This document shows positions 55,354-64,000 of a stretch of 64,000 nt of DNA, piece by piece. Where the stretch lies: assembly GCA_903813345.2 (NCBI GenBank), contig CAIIXF020000002.1:10870150-10934149 (forward strand), given 5' to 3'. Origin of the DNA: Owenia fusiformis (lineage: Eukaryota > Annelida > Polychaeta > Sabellida > Oweniidae). The translations under genes were made by a program, and so were the position numbers. The notes under the pieces are model-generated. The model saw only the letters and a list, made by a program, of their open reading frames with translations. It searched no databases and was not told the DNA's origin. Position 1 is the first letter of the stretch. Every line of letters begins with the position of its first letter.

Positions 55354-55831
55354 GGAATCCAAACCATTGTTTTACGTCATATTCAAACTTCGCGCTTCTA
55401 TAATGGCAAACTTTTTGCAGAACGGAAATAATCTATATATCACTAGTTTTACTTATTTACTCCAAATTAAAGCTTCAATTATATTCTAATAAATCATTTA
55501 CCATCCTTGCATTTAATTGCAACATTATCAAATATTCAGAAACAGCTGAACGCTTCTCATAAGTTTTGATTTCGTTTCACCATTAATAATCTACTTCCGG
55601 TCAGAGCAGAAGAAACCAATTTTAAAGATTTCTCGGGACATTTTGTAAGTTTTCTCATTTTTATATTTACATTTTTCATGTCATTTACGTATAATTTATC
55701 GTTTCTTTACATTACAGGGGTAACTTTGATCACTGATATAAGTTCGATTTATTATATATATCATATCTTATTGTATAAAAGGACTTCAGATTTTCATTCA
55801 TAAAAATGACGATCCACGATCGTCACACCTT

Positions 55832-56012
55832 CATGATTTTTGCGGCAATCATGTTTTGGTATTGGAATGCCAAGCATTTGTTGTTTTCTTTTCACCTGAT
55901 ACCAGCATGAACTACATCAATAAATAAACATGTCAGAGCTTGTGTGTCTCAAACTCGCAACCTCTGGTTCTCTGGTAATGGCACCGAATTGCCTGCTTGA
56001 TGCTGGCGCCTC
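55832..56012 (-). mobile_element. tRNA-derived SINE relic
   Basis: The minus strand around 55935-55965 reads GGTTGCGAGTTTGAGACACA, the same B-box region as at 19398, with a possible A-box side toward 56012. It fills the gap between the two Ty3-family copies. Confidence 0.45.
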
Positions 56013-57888
56013 TGTAGCATATATATACTTGCTATTTTTTACATAGTTGTCTTTTCATTGACAAACAAGCACTATTACCGTGAGTTATTAAACTTTATTA
56101 ATACACATATAAATTACAATTAATATGATCTGAAATATTACCTGTTATAGAGAATTAAGCACAATAGTCCATTAAGATGCACAAATATGTTAATGAAATG
56201 AATTGTTATTGGTAAAAGACCACGTGCAGTATGGCAAGTGATTTTAGATAGTCATATCTTTCACCATGAGTACTTTCTGGGCATAAATACAGTGGTTTTT
56301 ATTAAAACAATATGTTTTCTTTCAAGTGAAGTACCCATGATGATAATTTTTCGAATTGATAGGGACCCCATGTCAACATTTTTTTCAAAATATTGAACCG
56401 TTTTACTCAAAAGAGGATCTCCCTTTTCTGATTTTTATTGCATGAAAAGATTATTCAACAAGGGGTCTAAAACATCTTCAAAAATATAATCGTATTGAAA
56501 GTCTAGTTTTGAAGATATCAATTTTCGATGACCAAAATGATGCTGTAAACAATGGATAGCACGAGTTTTTACTATGGGAGAATAACATGGGATCCCCTTT
56601 TCAGAAATTGTTCATATAGTGTAGAAGAATCTTTTGATATGTATAACTTAAGAAAAGCAAGATCCTCTTTTTAGAAAAAAGCCTAATATTTTTTAAAAAG
56701 TGCCAGAGTGGGGCCCTAATCCATAATTTTCCAGAGAGTTGGATTGATATTTTACTACCATGGAGATTTCAATTGAAAGAAAACATATTGTTTCCCAATG
56801 GACCTTTGCTATATGAATATATTTAAGTGTCAATGTTCACTTTAATTCAATAGATTGTGATCCCATATTTCATCAGCAATGACAATTCTCTTGGGCTAAT
56901 GGTTTCAGCTAATAAATTTTGGCTAGTTCTTCAGCTAACAAGATTCTTTATAATATGAAATTCGACTAGCTGTTTTGGCTAGCAGAACAATGTTTATAAC
57001 AATTAGAATTCAGCAACTTGTTTCGGCTAATCACTTGATTGAGCTACCATGTGTGCTTCAATATACTAACCAAGAATAACCTGACCTTAAACCTGGAAAT
57101 ATATAGAATACAATTTGGCTAATTAAAACAATACAGCTAATCAAAACAATACAGCTAATCAAAACAATACAGCTAATCAACACAATACGGCTAATGCTCT
57201 GTTCTACTGAATTAGAGATTCCGCTAAATTCCCTGATCAGCTAATGTTCTAGCTAAACTCCAAAACAATTGGCTAATTGTTACCCTGGAACAACAAATAT
57301 ATAGAGAGAATGCACCGTCGGCTAATATACCTTTACAATAGCTCAATAATCGACTGAAATGGCTAGCTCGGCTAACTTACCACACGTTTTGTTAGTGGTT
57401 TCTGATTCTTCACAAGAATGGCGGTCGTAACCAGGACACAGACTTATACAGAAAACCAAACCATTGTTTGACGTCATATTCAAACTTTGCAGTTCTATAC
57501 TTAAACTTTTAACAGAACAGAATCAATCCATTTATCACTTGTTCTACTTATTTGCTCCAATTTTAAATCTTCAATTATATTTGATGAATCATTTACCATC
57601 CATGCATTTAATTGCAACATTACCAAATATTCAGAAACAGCTGAACTCTTCTCATACGTTTTGATTTTAATAATCCACTTCTGTGTCTGCAGAACAAGCC
57701 ACATTTAAAGATTTCTAATCTTTATACTACATTCCATATCCTTTACACATAAATTGTTGTTTCTTCACATTACAGGGGTAACATTGATCACTGATATAAG
57801 CTCTATGTAATCATATATATTTTATTCTTTTGTATGAAAGGACTTTTCAAATTCTCATGTATAAAAATTGCGATCCCAGATTGTCACA
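56013..57888 (-). repeat. Third LTR of the same Ty3 family, decayed and interrupted
   Basis: Starts TGTAGCATATATATACTTGC and ends TTGTCACA like the other LTRs but with many substitutions. The TCGGCTAA array has decayed to forms such as CAGCTAATC. A 590-bp insert (56215-56804) splits it. Followed at 57889 by internal sequence, so it is a 3' LTR in minus orientation of a second element. Confidence 0.85.
56215..56804. mobile_element. 590-bp insertion in the third LTR
   Basis: Present only here; both flanks continue the LTR (TATTGGTA / TTTGCTATATGA). It contains an inverted pair AACAATATGTTTTCTTTCAA at 56306 and its complement at 56768-56792, but the very ends do not form clear TIRs. No coding capacity. 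Type undetermined. Confidence 0.6.
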
Positions 57889-58002
57889 TTACTTCTTTAT
57901 AAGATGTGTCCTCACATCTGTAACATAAAAAAAAAAAATGTATTTTTTAACATATTGACAATTTTCCTTTATTTCACTTACATTAAATTATAATTTTATA
58001 CA

Positions 58003-58370
58003 TCATCTATTGGAAGACTGTGACCTATCCCACTTTGCCACATTAAGTTTCTTATTATAGTGGACCTTATTATAGTGGACATTGTTTTCAGACCAAGAGT
58101 ATTTACACCTCCAACCCTCTTCAACCATTCTGAAAGGCAAGTTCACGACCATTTCATATTGCAGTCTGGCCTGACAAGCAATGTCCTTTGTCCTTAAATC
58201 ACTGTCTACTACATTCTCAACTTCCTCTTCACTTCTACTGTCCTCATCACTACCATTACTGCTATCACTGTCACTACTACTACTATCACTACTTCCACTA
58301 CTGCTATCACCAGTACCATCACCACTTCCATCGCTACATTCACCGTCACAAGTACCGAAGCCTTTCTAAC
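58003..58370 (-). pseudogene. Accessory acidic ORF of the second Ty3-family copy, truncated
   Basis: The minus frame is open for about 120 codons to a stop at 58003-58005: CDGECSDGSGDGTG, Ser/Asp repeats, SRSEEEVENVVDSDLRTKDI and, after a segment absent from the first copy (about 58045-58150, with VHYNKVHYNKK), AKWDRSQSSNR. It aligns with exon B of the first element. The 5' end is cut by the LTR inserted at 58375. That the frame survives in an otherwise decayed copy supports a real protein. Confidence 0.6.
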
Positions 58371-58374
58371 TGGG

Positions 58375-58622
58375 TGTGTCAATTGCTTAACTTGCTTGTT
58401 CAATTGTTATCTTATAAACTCCCTAAAATGAAGAACAGACTCATAAATTACGAATAATACTTTTCTTTATTCATAACAACACAGTTCAACAGCTTCACAA
58501 CTACCTTAAATACCTCCATACCTGAAGTACAATAGCCTATCAGGCTTAAGTAGGAGGAGCAATAACTGGCACGTATTGGGTGGAGTGTCATAACACAGGC
58601 TTAAACCTATAAACTCTACACA
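58375..58622 (-). repeat. LTR of a second, unrelated retrotransposon family
   Basis: About 248 bp, minus strand from TGTGTAGAG to TTGACACA, containing AATAAAGAAAAG (polyadenylation-like). Directly preceded on the minus strand by a polypurine tract (58623-58643, GAGGGGAGGGGGGGG). It lies inside the acidic ORF of the older element. No second copy is in the window, so the assignment rests on the ends and the PPT. Confidence 0.6.
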
Positions 58623-58643
58623 GCCCCCCCCCTCCCCTCAATA
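58623..58643 (-). other. Polypurine tract of the second family
   Basis: Minus strand TTGAGGGGAGG followed by a G run, abutting the LTR. Confidence 0.65.
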
Positions 58644-58911
58644 AGAACTTCTCCAGAAGTTTAAATATAACTCTCAAAGTTCATAAAAAGTTAAATAAGG
58701 AAATAGTAAAGTATGAAAGGCATTGGTTGTCATCTCCTTAAGTCCTATATACAGTTTACATACATATGTTTACAGCTTCTGTGTTGTAAGTTATCACTTT
58801 ATCCAAATAATTCAGTTTTATGTAGATGCACCTGTATTAAAGATGTCACTACGTATAACATTCATCTAATGTAATTCAGGTAATAGTTAGTTTGCTTGAT
58901 CCAAATAATTG

Positions 58912-59245
58912 TTATTCGTGAACTGGTTTCCTTAGCACACAATCGTCCTCATTTTTGAACAACTCAGTGATCTGGAACCCTGGATCCACGATCCTTTGAA
59001 TGTCCTTATTACTTTCACACTTGATACAAGCTGACGCAATCCTGAGAGGCTGCCTGGGAAGAGCGATATCAGGCATGCTTTTGGGTGGTACAGGTGAAAC
59101 TGCATCACCCATTGATTCTGTGTCAGAGTCACTATGTGAGTATCCTCCCTTTGGTGAGCTCAGCACACGCATTGACATCCTGCCATCCACCTTGGACAGC
59201 ACAATGGGCAACATATCTCCACATATCCCAAGATCTATAGGAGGG
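58912..59245 (-). pseudogene. Unassigned C-terminal ORF upstream of the second-family PPT
   Basis: 100 codons from the first Met: MLPIVLSKVDGRMSMRVLSS, PKGGYSHSDSDTESMGDAVS and CIKCESNKDIQRIVDPGFQI. Its position just upstream of PPT and LTR suggests the end of that element's coding region. No domain recognised. Confidence 0.35.
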
Positions 59246-59512
59246 GATGCCTCACGGTAGGTGCTCGACCCCTCAGGCAGGTACTCTCCAAGGTCAGGCG
59301 TGGGGACACTTTACAGCGAGTGTTCAGCCCCTTGCTAGGACTCCTAACACTTGATGGTTGTGAGGACACCTCACAGTGGGTGTTCGGCCCCTGGATGATG
59401 ATCTTCTTTCTGGCAGGTGGGTGCTTCATACGGTGGGTGATCAGCCCCTGGATGAGGTTCCTCTCTCCGGCAAGTGGGGGCATCTCATGGTAAGTGCTCG
59501 GCCACTGGCTGC
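59246..59512. repeat. Degenerate minisatellite of about 60-bp units
   Basis: Four to five units around GGTGGGTGATCAGCCCCTGG and GTGGGTGTTCGGCCCCTGGA; one more unit lies between the two halves of the following duplication (59815-59862). Confidence 0.65.
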
Positions 59513-59513
59513 T

Positions 59514-60149
59514 GCTTGCATAAAATATTATAATTAAGATGTATTTACCATTTTTGGGGAGTTCATTTTTATTTTCCAAAGAAATCCAAGAGGGCGGCCA
59601 AAATTTCTCACTTGCATGTAACCCCTTCCTTTTCACTAAAGTAGTGAATTGTGTAATTAAAGCACAATTTAAGTTCTTTAATTAAACTATGTAGATGAAA
59701 CTATGGAGATGCTTTAATAAAAATCCAAAGTAAAAGTGAAATGTGAGTACTATATCAAGTTGTTTGGGAATCGAACCCAGCCCAAGGAATGATAAGATCG
59801 GCCATTTGTCATTTCCGCGGCAAGTGGGGACATCTCACAGTAGGTGTTTGGCCCCTGGCTGCAGCTTGCATAAAATATTATAATTAAGATGTATTTACCA
59901 TTTTTGGGGAGTTCATTTTTATTTTCCAAAGAAATCCAAGAGGGCCGCCAAAATTTCTCACTTGCATGTAACCCCTTCCTTTTCACTAAAGTAGTGAATT
60001 GTGTAATTAAAGCACAATTTAAGTTCTTTAATTAAACTATGTAGATGAAACTATGGAGATGCTTTAATAAAAATCCAAAGTAAAAGTGAAATGTGAGTAC
60101 TATATCAAGTTGTTTGGGAATCGAACCCAGCCCAAGGAATGATAAGATC
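59514..60149. repeat. 286-bp direct duplication with 350-bp period
   Basis: 59514-59799 and 59864-60149 are nearly identical (GGCGG against GCCGC is one difference), separated by one unit of the minisatellite above. Each copy has a B-box-like CTGGGTTCGATTCCC on the minus strand (59766-59780), without a visible A-box, so a tRNA-derived SINE origin is possible. Near identity indicates a recent event. Confidence 0.85.
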
Positions 60150-61168
60150 CATGGTGTAAGCCTACACAACTTGCAAGATATTTGTATTATCACATCACAT
60201 TATTTTTTACTTTCACAACGACATGGGACTTTCAAAATAAGCTAAATAGCATTACATATAATTTGTTGTTGTTGGTGTACACTAAACTTTCAGCTTGATG
60301 CATCATCAGAAATAATCATTGGTAGGGGTGTTCCTGAGCCATACGCCATCATTATTATGGCGAGGGCTTTTGTGAATGGATGTTGACCCTTTGAAATGCC
60401 TATGGACTTGGAGACTGGATTTTATCTACCCCGCATCATTTGAGACTGAATGCTCTATCTTGTATGAGTACTTGTATCTACAACTATTTTTGAGGTTATG
60501 AGTATTGCCTATCAATTGACTTATCAATTTCTAATTTTTTCTTCAACATGTATTGTAATGACTTCAGTATGAATGAAATGTCCCTTGGTCTTCTGGTCTT
60601 GGATTTTGATATTGGTTCTTGAATGGTGGGGGAAAAGGGGGTATTAGACATTGTTTCTTTTCACGTTAGATCATGGTTTTGGGCTATATGGGGTTTGTTT
60701 TCTTGACTGGTATGCACTTAGAGTTTGCTTTTTCTTGCTAAGTTCCATTACAACTTTTGGTCCTTTCCCTTTGGCACAAGTGCTTATACATTGTCATGTT
60801 AAATAGGATTGTCAGAAATCATAGTCGGGTTGGGTATGCCAATGTTAAACAGTATATTATCAGTAGACTTAGTTAAGAAGATACAGAATATAAAGATTAA
60901 GATAAATTTTTTTTTTTCCCTTTGTGTTTTCTCAATAAAAACCTTCTTCAGAATATTCTACAATTTCATCGTATTTGCCGTAGTAGGCCCCCGGGTGCTT
61001 AAAGTAAGTCAAAACAGTTAAAAAAATTGTCCTTATTAGCGGCCATATGAGTCCCGCCGGAGTTTCATTTTCAGTTTAGAAAAAAATTGGAAGAAAATTT
61101 GGGTTCGTGAAATTCGCCACGTTTGCATGGACCGTTGGGTTCATACCTATCCCACTCTTTTTGCTACA
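60150..61168. other. Sequence without a recognisable gene
   Basis: No supported feature; the plus frame at 60809-61021 is AT-driven. Confidence 0.4.
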
Positions 61169-61390
61169 CTAATGGAATATAAAATATGTACTTACATCAG
61201 TATTATACTCGATAAATCTATAGGAAAACGGACTTATACCTGCTGAATCAAATTCGAATTTTTTCTCAGCCTGTTTTGGAACTACATGTCGGGACCGACT
61301 ATTTTCAACAAATTCAACATACCTAGGCCTAGTCATAAAGTCCCTTATATTTGATACAATTTTATCATAAACAATACACAATGACAATTA
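61169..61390 (-). other. Short unassigned frame downstream of the pogo gene
   Basis: 72 codons with no recognised motif (IVSNIRDFMTRPRYVEFVEN). Could be 3' untranslated sequence of the pogo gene. Confidence 0.2.
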
Positions 61391-63069
61391 TTATCGTCCC
61401 GGACTCATTGAGTCAACATCACTATCCTCAGATTCAGGATCAGATTCAATGTCACTGTTGTACATATCGCCCTCCACCACAAGGTTGTCCATCAGTTCTT
61501 GGCCATTATCTACATCTTTTTGATTGAATCCCTCAAAAGGATCACTGTCCTCGTCACTCTCTTTGAATAAGAGGTCGTCCTCTGTGCCATCCATATCAAC
61601 AGTAAGGCCGCATTTCTTGAACGCCTTTATGATTATCTCAAAATATGATTAAATAAAAATCTCCATCTAACTTTCTGTTACTAGTGCAAAATGATCGCTC
61701 TTAGATAGTAAACAGACCATAAGAGTATTTACGTGTGGGGGGTACACTTTTTTGCATTGATTGAATTTGACACTACCTGTGGGTTTACTGAATCCCAGGT
61801 GCTTTTGATCCACCTGAGCAATAACGCTGTTGTAAATCTCCCTGGTAGCTGATTTTACCCCTGGTGTTATATGGGCACGGAAGGAGTCCCACACAAGCAG
61901 TCGGCAGGTTGTTGACTGCTTCCGCCATACCAGCTTCAGGTACTGGTTACACACCTCCTCTGTACACCAGCTTTGGGGCGTCATCACCACATGGATACGA
62001 AGTGGTATATCCTTGGCTGGACGTTTCTCTTTCAGCAAAACCATGGGTGGTTTTTTTTACCCATCCCCCATGCAAGTTAGCAGCACAGACATCCTAAAAT
62101 AAATAATGAATCACTTATGCATGTTATATGGTATCACATCCCCCCCCCTTATTTCCGAACCGCCATATGTTTATCTAAAATAGTATCGTGATGACATCTA
62201 TAATAAGCCTTTGAACTTATTATAGTAAACAAAACTCAGCTGGTTTTTTTCATTGGTGGATCAAGTAAAACTTACTAACCTACTCTTCTCATGCCCAGTA
62301 GACGAGACATTGACAGTCTTTGACCCTCTGGTCTCCACCGTAGATTCGCCTGGCAACATATACAGGGGTTTCATCCATGTTCCCAATGTCTCCTGCTTTG
62401 TATTTGCCGGCGTAGCCTGTTTATGTAGTGGAGGTAGGAAAAGATTTTGTCATCAAGTTGATCTCGCGTCTTTTGCCCAACATGGGTACTCCTTCTGAAG
62501 GAAAGATTCCTTCTTTTCATGAATGAACTGAGCCAGCCACAACTGGCCTTGAATTGTTGGTTCCCACCAGAACGATGAAGCTTCAGGGCAATTTTCCTTA
62601 TCTTTACACCAGTTACATGACCTCCTGTAAAGCAAAAGAATACATACAGAAATGAGGACCCGGGATTATTAGCTAGGCTAAGGAATTATTAATGATGTTT
62701 GTATGGGGCAGGGGTTATATTCGTGGCAGGGGGGAGGTAATTTTTGCATATTTTTGTTTATTATTAAATTAAAAATGAAATTCACAAGATGAATAATGCA
62801 AACAAACCTTTTTCTCTTCTTACAATCTCCTGATAAACATTCTCATCAATGTCTTGGTGTTCAACCTTCCTCCCAGCACCACTCATACGTCTCCTTCTCT
62901 TACCAAACAGTTTCTTCTTTTGCTTTACCCACTCTCTTACTCTTTTCCTATCTACACCAAACTCCCTACTTGTAGCACTTACACTTTGTGATTTGGCATA
63001 GTCAACTAAGTTTAAATTTAATTGTGTAACTTTGGAGTTTTCCACCTTTGTGAGACTGGGAAGTTGCAC
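61391..63069 (-). pseudogene. Pogo-type transposase gene with short introns, decayed
   Basis: Exon 1 (62808-63069): a pogo-type HTH, AKSQSVSATSREFGVDRKRV and REWVKQKKKLF, then GAGRK. Donor AAG/GTTTGT, 183-nt intron, acceptor TTTACAG. Exon 2 (62280-62624): CENPB-type HTH (VTGVKIRKIALKLH, FKASCGWLSSFMKRRN) and, after a frameshift, GDIGNMDETPVY (first catalytic Asp), another frameshift, then TRGSKTVNVSSTGHEKSR. Donor AG/GTTAGT, 186-nt intron, acceptor TTTTAG. Exon 3 (61667-62093): VLLKEKRPAKDIP, CRLLVWDSFRAHIT (second Asp). The third-Asp region is not recognisable. The C-terminus at 61391-61640 (AFKKCGLTVDMDGTEDDLLF, then Asp/Glu-rich) fits the family. Frameshifts exclude a working product; a transposon or a dead domesticated gene are both possible. 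Confidence 0.7.
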
Positions 63070-64000
63070 CTTCCATGACTATCAACTCAATGCCAGTTAC
63101 AAGTTGAATTTTCCTTTGTTTTTTAAAACCCCGCCTTTTGGGTATCGACCCCAAAACTGACGTGTTTTGACCCTAAAAAACAATAACCTACCTTACAAAA
63201 ATTAATTAATTACCTGCCTTACCAACTAATTCTTCAATCAATCACATTGATCCGCCCCTCTTCAATAGGTTGTTTTAGTGCATGCGCACATCAGTAGTTT
63301 TTCGATGGCAACCAAAAATTGTACAGATTCCACTGTGTAAAATAACGAATATTGCTTGCAGATAACGAGCAATTCTAGTGGTTATTTGCTTCAAATTGCA
63401 TGTTATAACCAGTAATCATCACTGACAGAACGCAGACAATAACTGCATATATGGAACACACATATATGCAGCTGCATATAACAAACATCCACGGAGAATA
63501 CTGACTGCATATACGGGTACTGTCACTGAGTATATTTGCTTATATTCAGACATACTTTGCATATTTGCTGTTTACTTGTGATTATATGCAGCGCTGAAAC
63601 TGCATATACCTGCTTATTTGGGATAGACAATTATAAGTAGTTGAGTATACTAGATATATATAAAAATTAAAACTGATGCATATGATCTGCATATATGCCA
63701 CTTTTCATGAGTATTTCTGCATATTTTTAGATAAGTAATATGCAGCATGTGAGTATATTGAGACATGCACAAGAATATAAACTAACTACATTAGCATATA
63801 TAGAGTCAAGATCGGTATATTTGACATATTCTTGCTTATTTAGGAGGACTGTGAGACGCTGTTTTGTGAATTGGGAATAAACATCTGTTAATGTAAATTT
63901 CTATTTATGAGCATTTGAGTGTTGTAGCTATAGGTTTGGACTGTACTTGTTTTTGGGGGTTAGAGATTTGAAAAAATTGCACATAAACAGCTTTTACGTT
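63070..64000. other. AT-rich end of window with repeated TGCATATA motifs
   Basis: From about 63440 to 63800 the word TGCATAT or its reverse complement occurs about a dozen times (for example AACTGCATATATGG, GCAGCTGCATATAAC, CTTTGCATATTTGC). Spacing is irregular. No gene seen. Confidence 0.45.

Larger units (their letters stand above)
54398..55827 (-). repeat. 5' LTR of the Ty3/gypsy element
   Basis: 1430 bp, near-identical to 41904-43331. Contains the same TATA box, donor and TCGGCTAA array; this copy has one additional motif pair near 54735-54780 and lacks one near 55040. Confidence 0.95.
41900..55831 (-). mobile_element. Ty3/gypsy LTR retrotransposon with accessory zinc-finger gene
   Basis: LTRs at 41904-43331 and 54398-55827 are near-identical, begin TGT and end ACA, and the whole is flanked by a 4-bp direct repeat CCTT (41900-41903, 55828-55831). 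Minus order: 5' LTR, PBS, gag, pro, linker, RT-RNase H-integrase, accessory gene, PPT, 3' LTR, the Ty3/Metaviridae order (integrase last). About 13.9 kb, of which 3.04 kb is a Helentron-like insertion in pol. Disabling changes: a frameshift at the gag N-terminus, one after the protease, the insertion, and one nonsense codon before RT. No envelope gene is present. Confidence 0.93.

Overview
This window is eukaryotic and almost entirely made of transposable elements and their debris. AT-rich sequence, spliced transposase fragments, tRNA-derived SINEs, LTR and non-LTR retrotransposons, Harbinger, pogo and Helentron-like DNA transposons, and fragments of DUF6729-like, DUF3504 and SGNH proteins together suggest an aquatic invertebrate. 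A lophotrochozoan such as a bivalve mollusc is my best guess, and it is an inference. I found no host gene that I can name with confidence, no rRNA, no CRISPR array and nothing bacterial.

Layout. (1) 0.5-22.7 kb is an irregular tandem array of one composite unit read on the minus strand. Each unit joins a decayed DUF6729-like gene with an expanding 24-bp coding minisatellite, an L1-like LINE 5' portion (ORF1 plus endonuclease), an SGNH-hydrolase-like fragment, and short C-x2-C fragments. At 17.6-18.7 kb the C-x2-C fragment is itself amplified in tandem. A 2.4-kb Harbinger-type insertion (TIRs, 3-bp CAG duplication), itself carrying SINE pieces and a LINE 3' end, splits one DUF6729 copy at 19.3-21.7 kb. 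(2) 22.8-25.9 kb is mostly featureless with a LINE RT scrap. (3) 25.9-30.7 kb is a large foldback element: two arms of about 1.74 kb around a 47-bp tandem array. (4) 32.3-36.6 kb is an inverted duplication around a decayed gag-protease fragment. One arm is intact and the other is split by a 2.7-kb TIR element, so the empty site is present in the same window. (5) 36.8-41.9 kb holds a DUF3504 (Crypton-type) pseudogene, a 141-bp tandem array, a Helentron-like end, a tRNA-Gln-derived SINE and a Mutator-like scrap.

(6) 41.9-55.8 kb is the centrepiece: a nearly complete minus-strand Ty3/gypsy retrotransposon with 1.43-kb LTRs, 4-bp CCTT target duplication, PBS, PPT, a gag with CCHC knuckle, a GGGAAAC slippery heptamer exactly at the gag stop, protease, and RT-RNase H-integrase. 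Between pol and the 3' LTR, where env would sit, it carries an apparently spliced accessory gene: two C2H2 zinc fingers, a charged coiled coil and a Ser/Asp-rich acidic tail. Each LTR carries a TATA box, a consensus splice donor and about 20 dispersed TCGGCTAA motifs. The element is disabled by a Helentron-like pair inserted precisely in pol, one nonsense codon and at least two frameshifts.

(7) 56.0-58.4 kb is an older, truncated member of the same family in which the acidic accessory ORF has stayed open. A second LTR family is inserted in it (58.4-59.3 kb), followed by minisatellites and a 286-bp direct duplication. (8) 61.4-63.1 kb is a decayed pogo-type transposase gene with short introns; the last kilobase is AT-rich with repeated TGCATATA motifs.

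The best candidate for something new is the Ty3 family with a zinc-finger/acidic accessory protein and a motif-studded LTR. The foldback element and the nested insertion with its in-window empty site come next.
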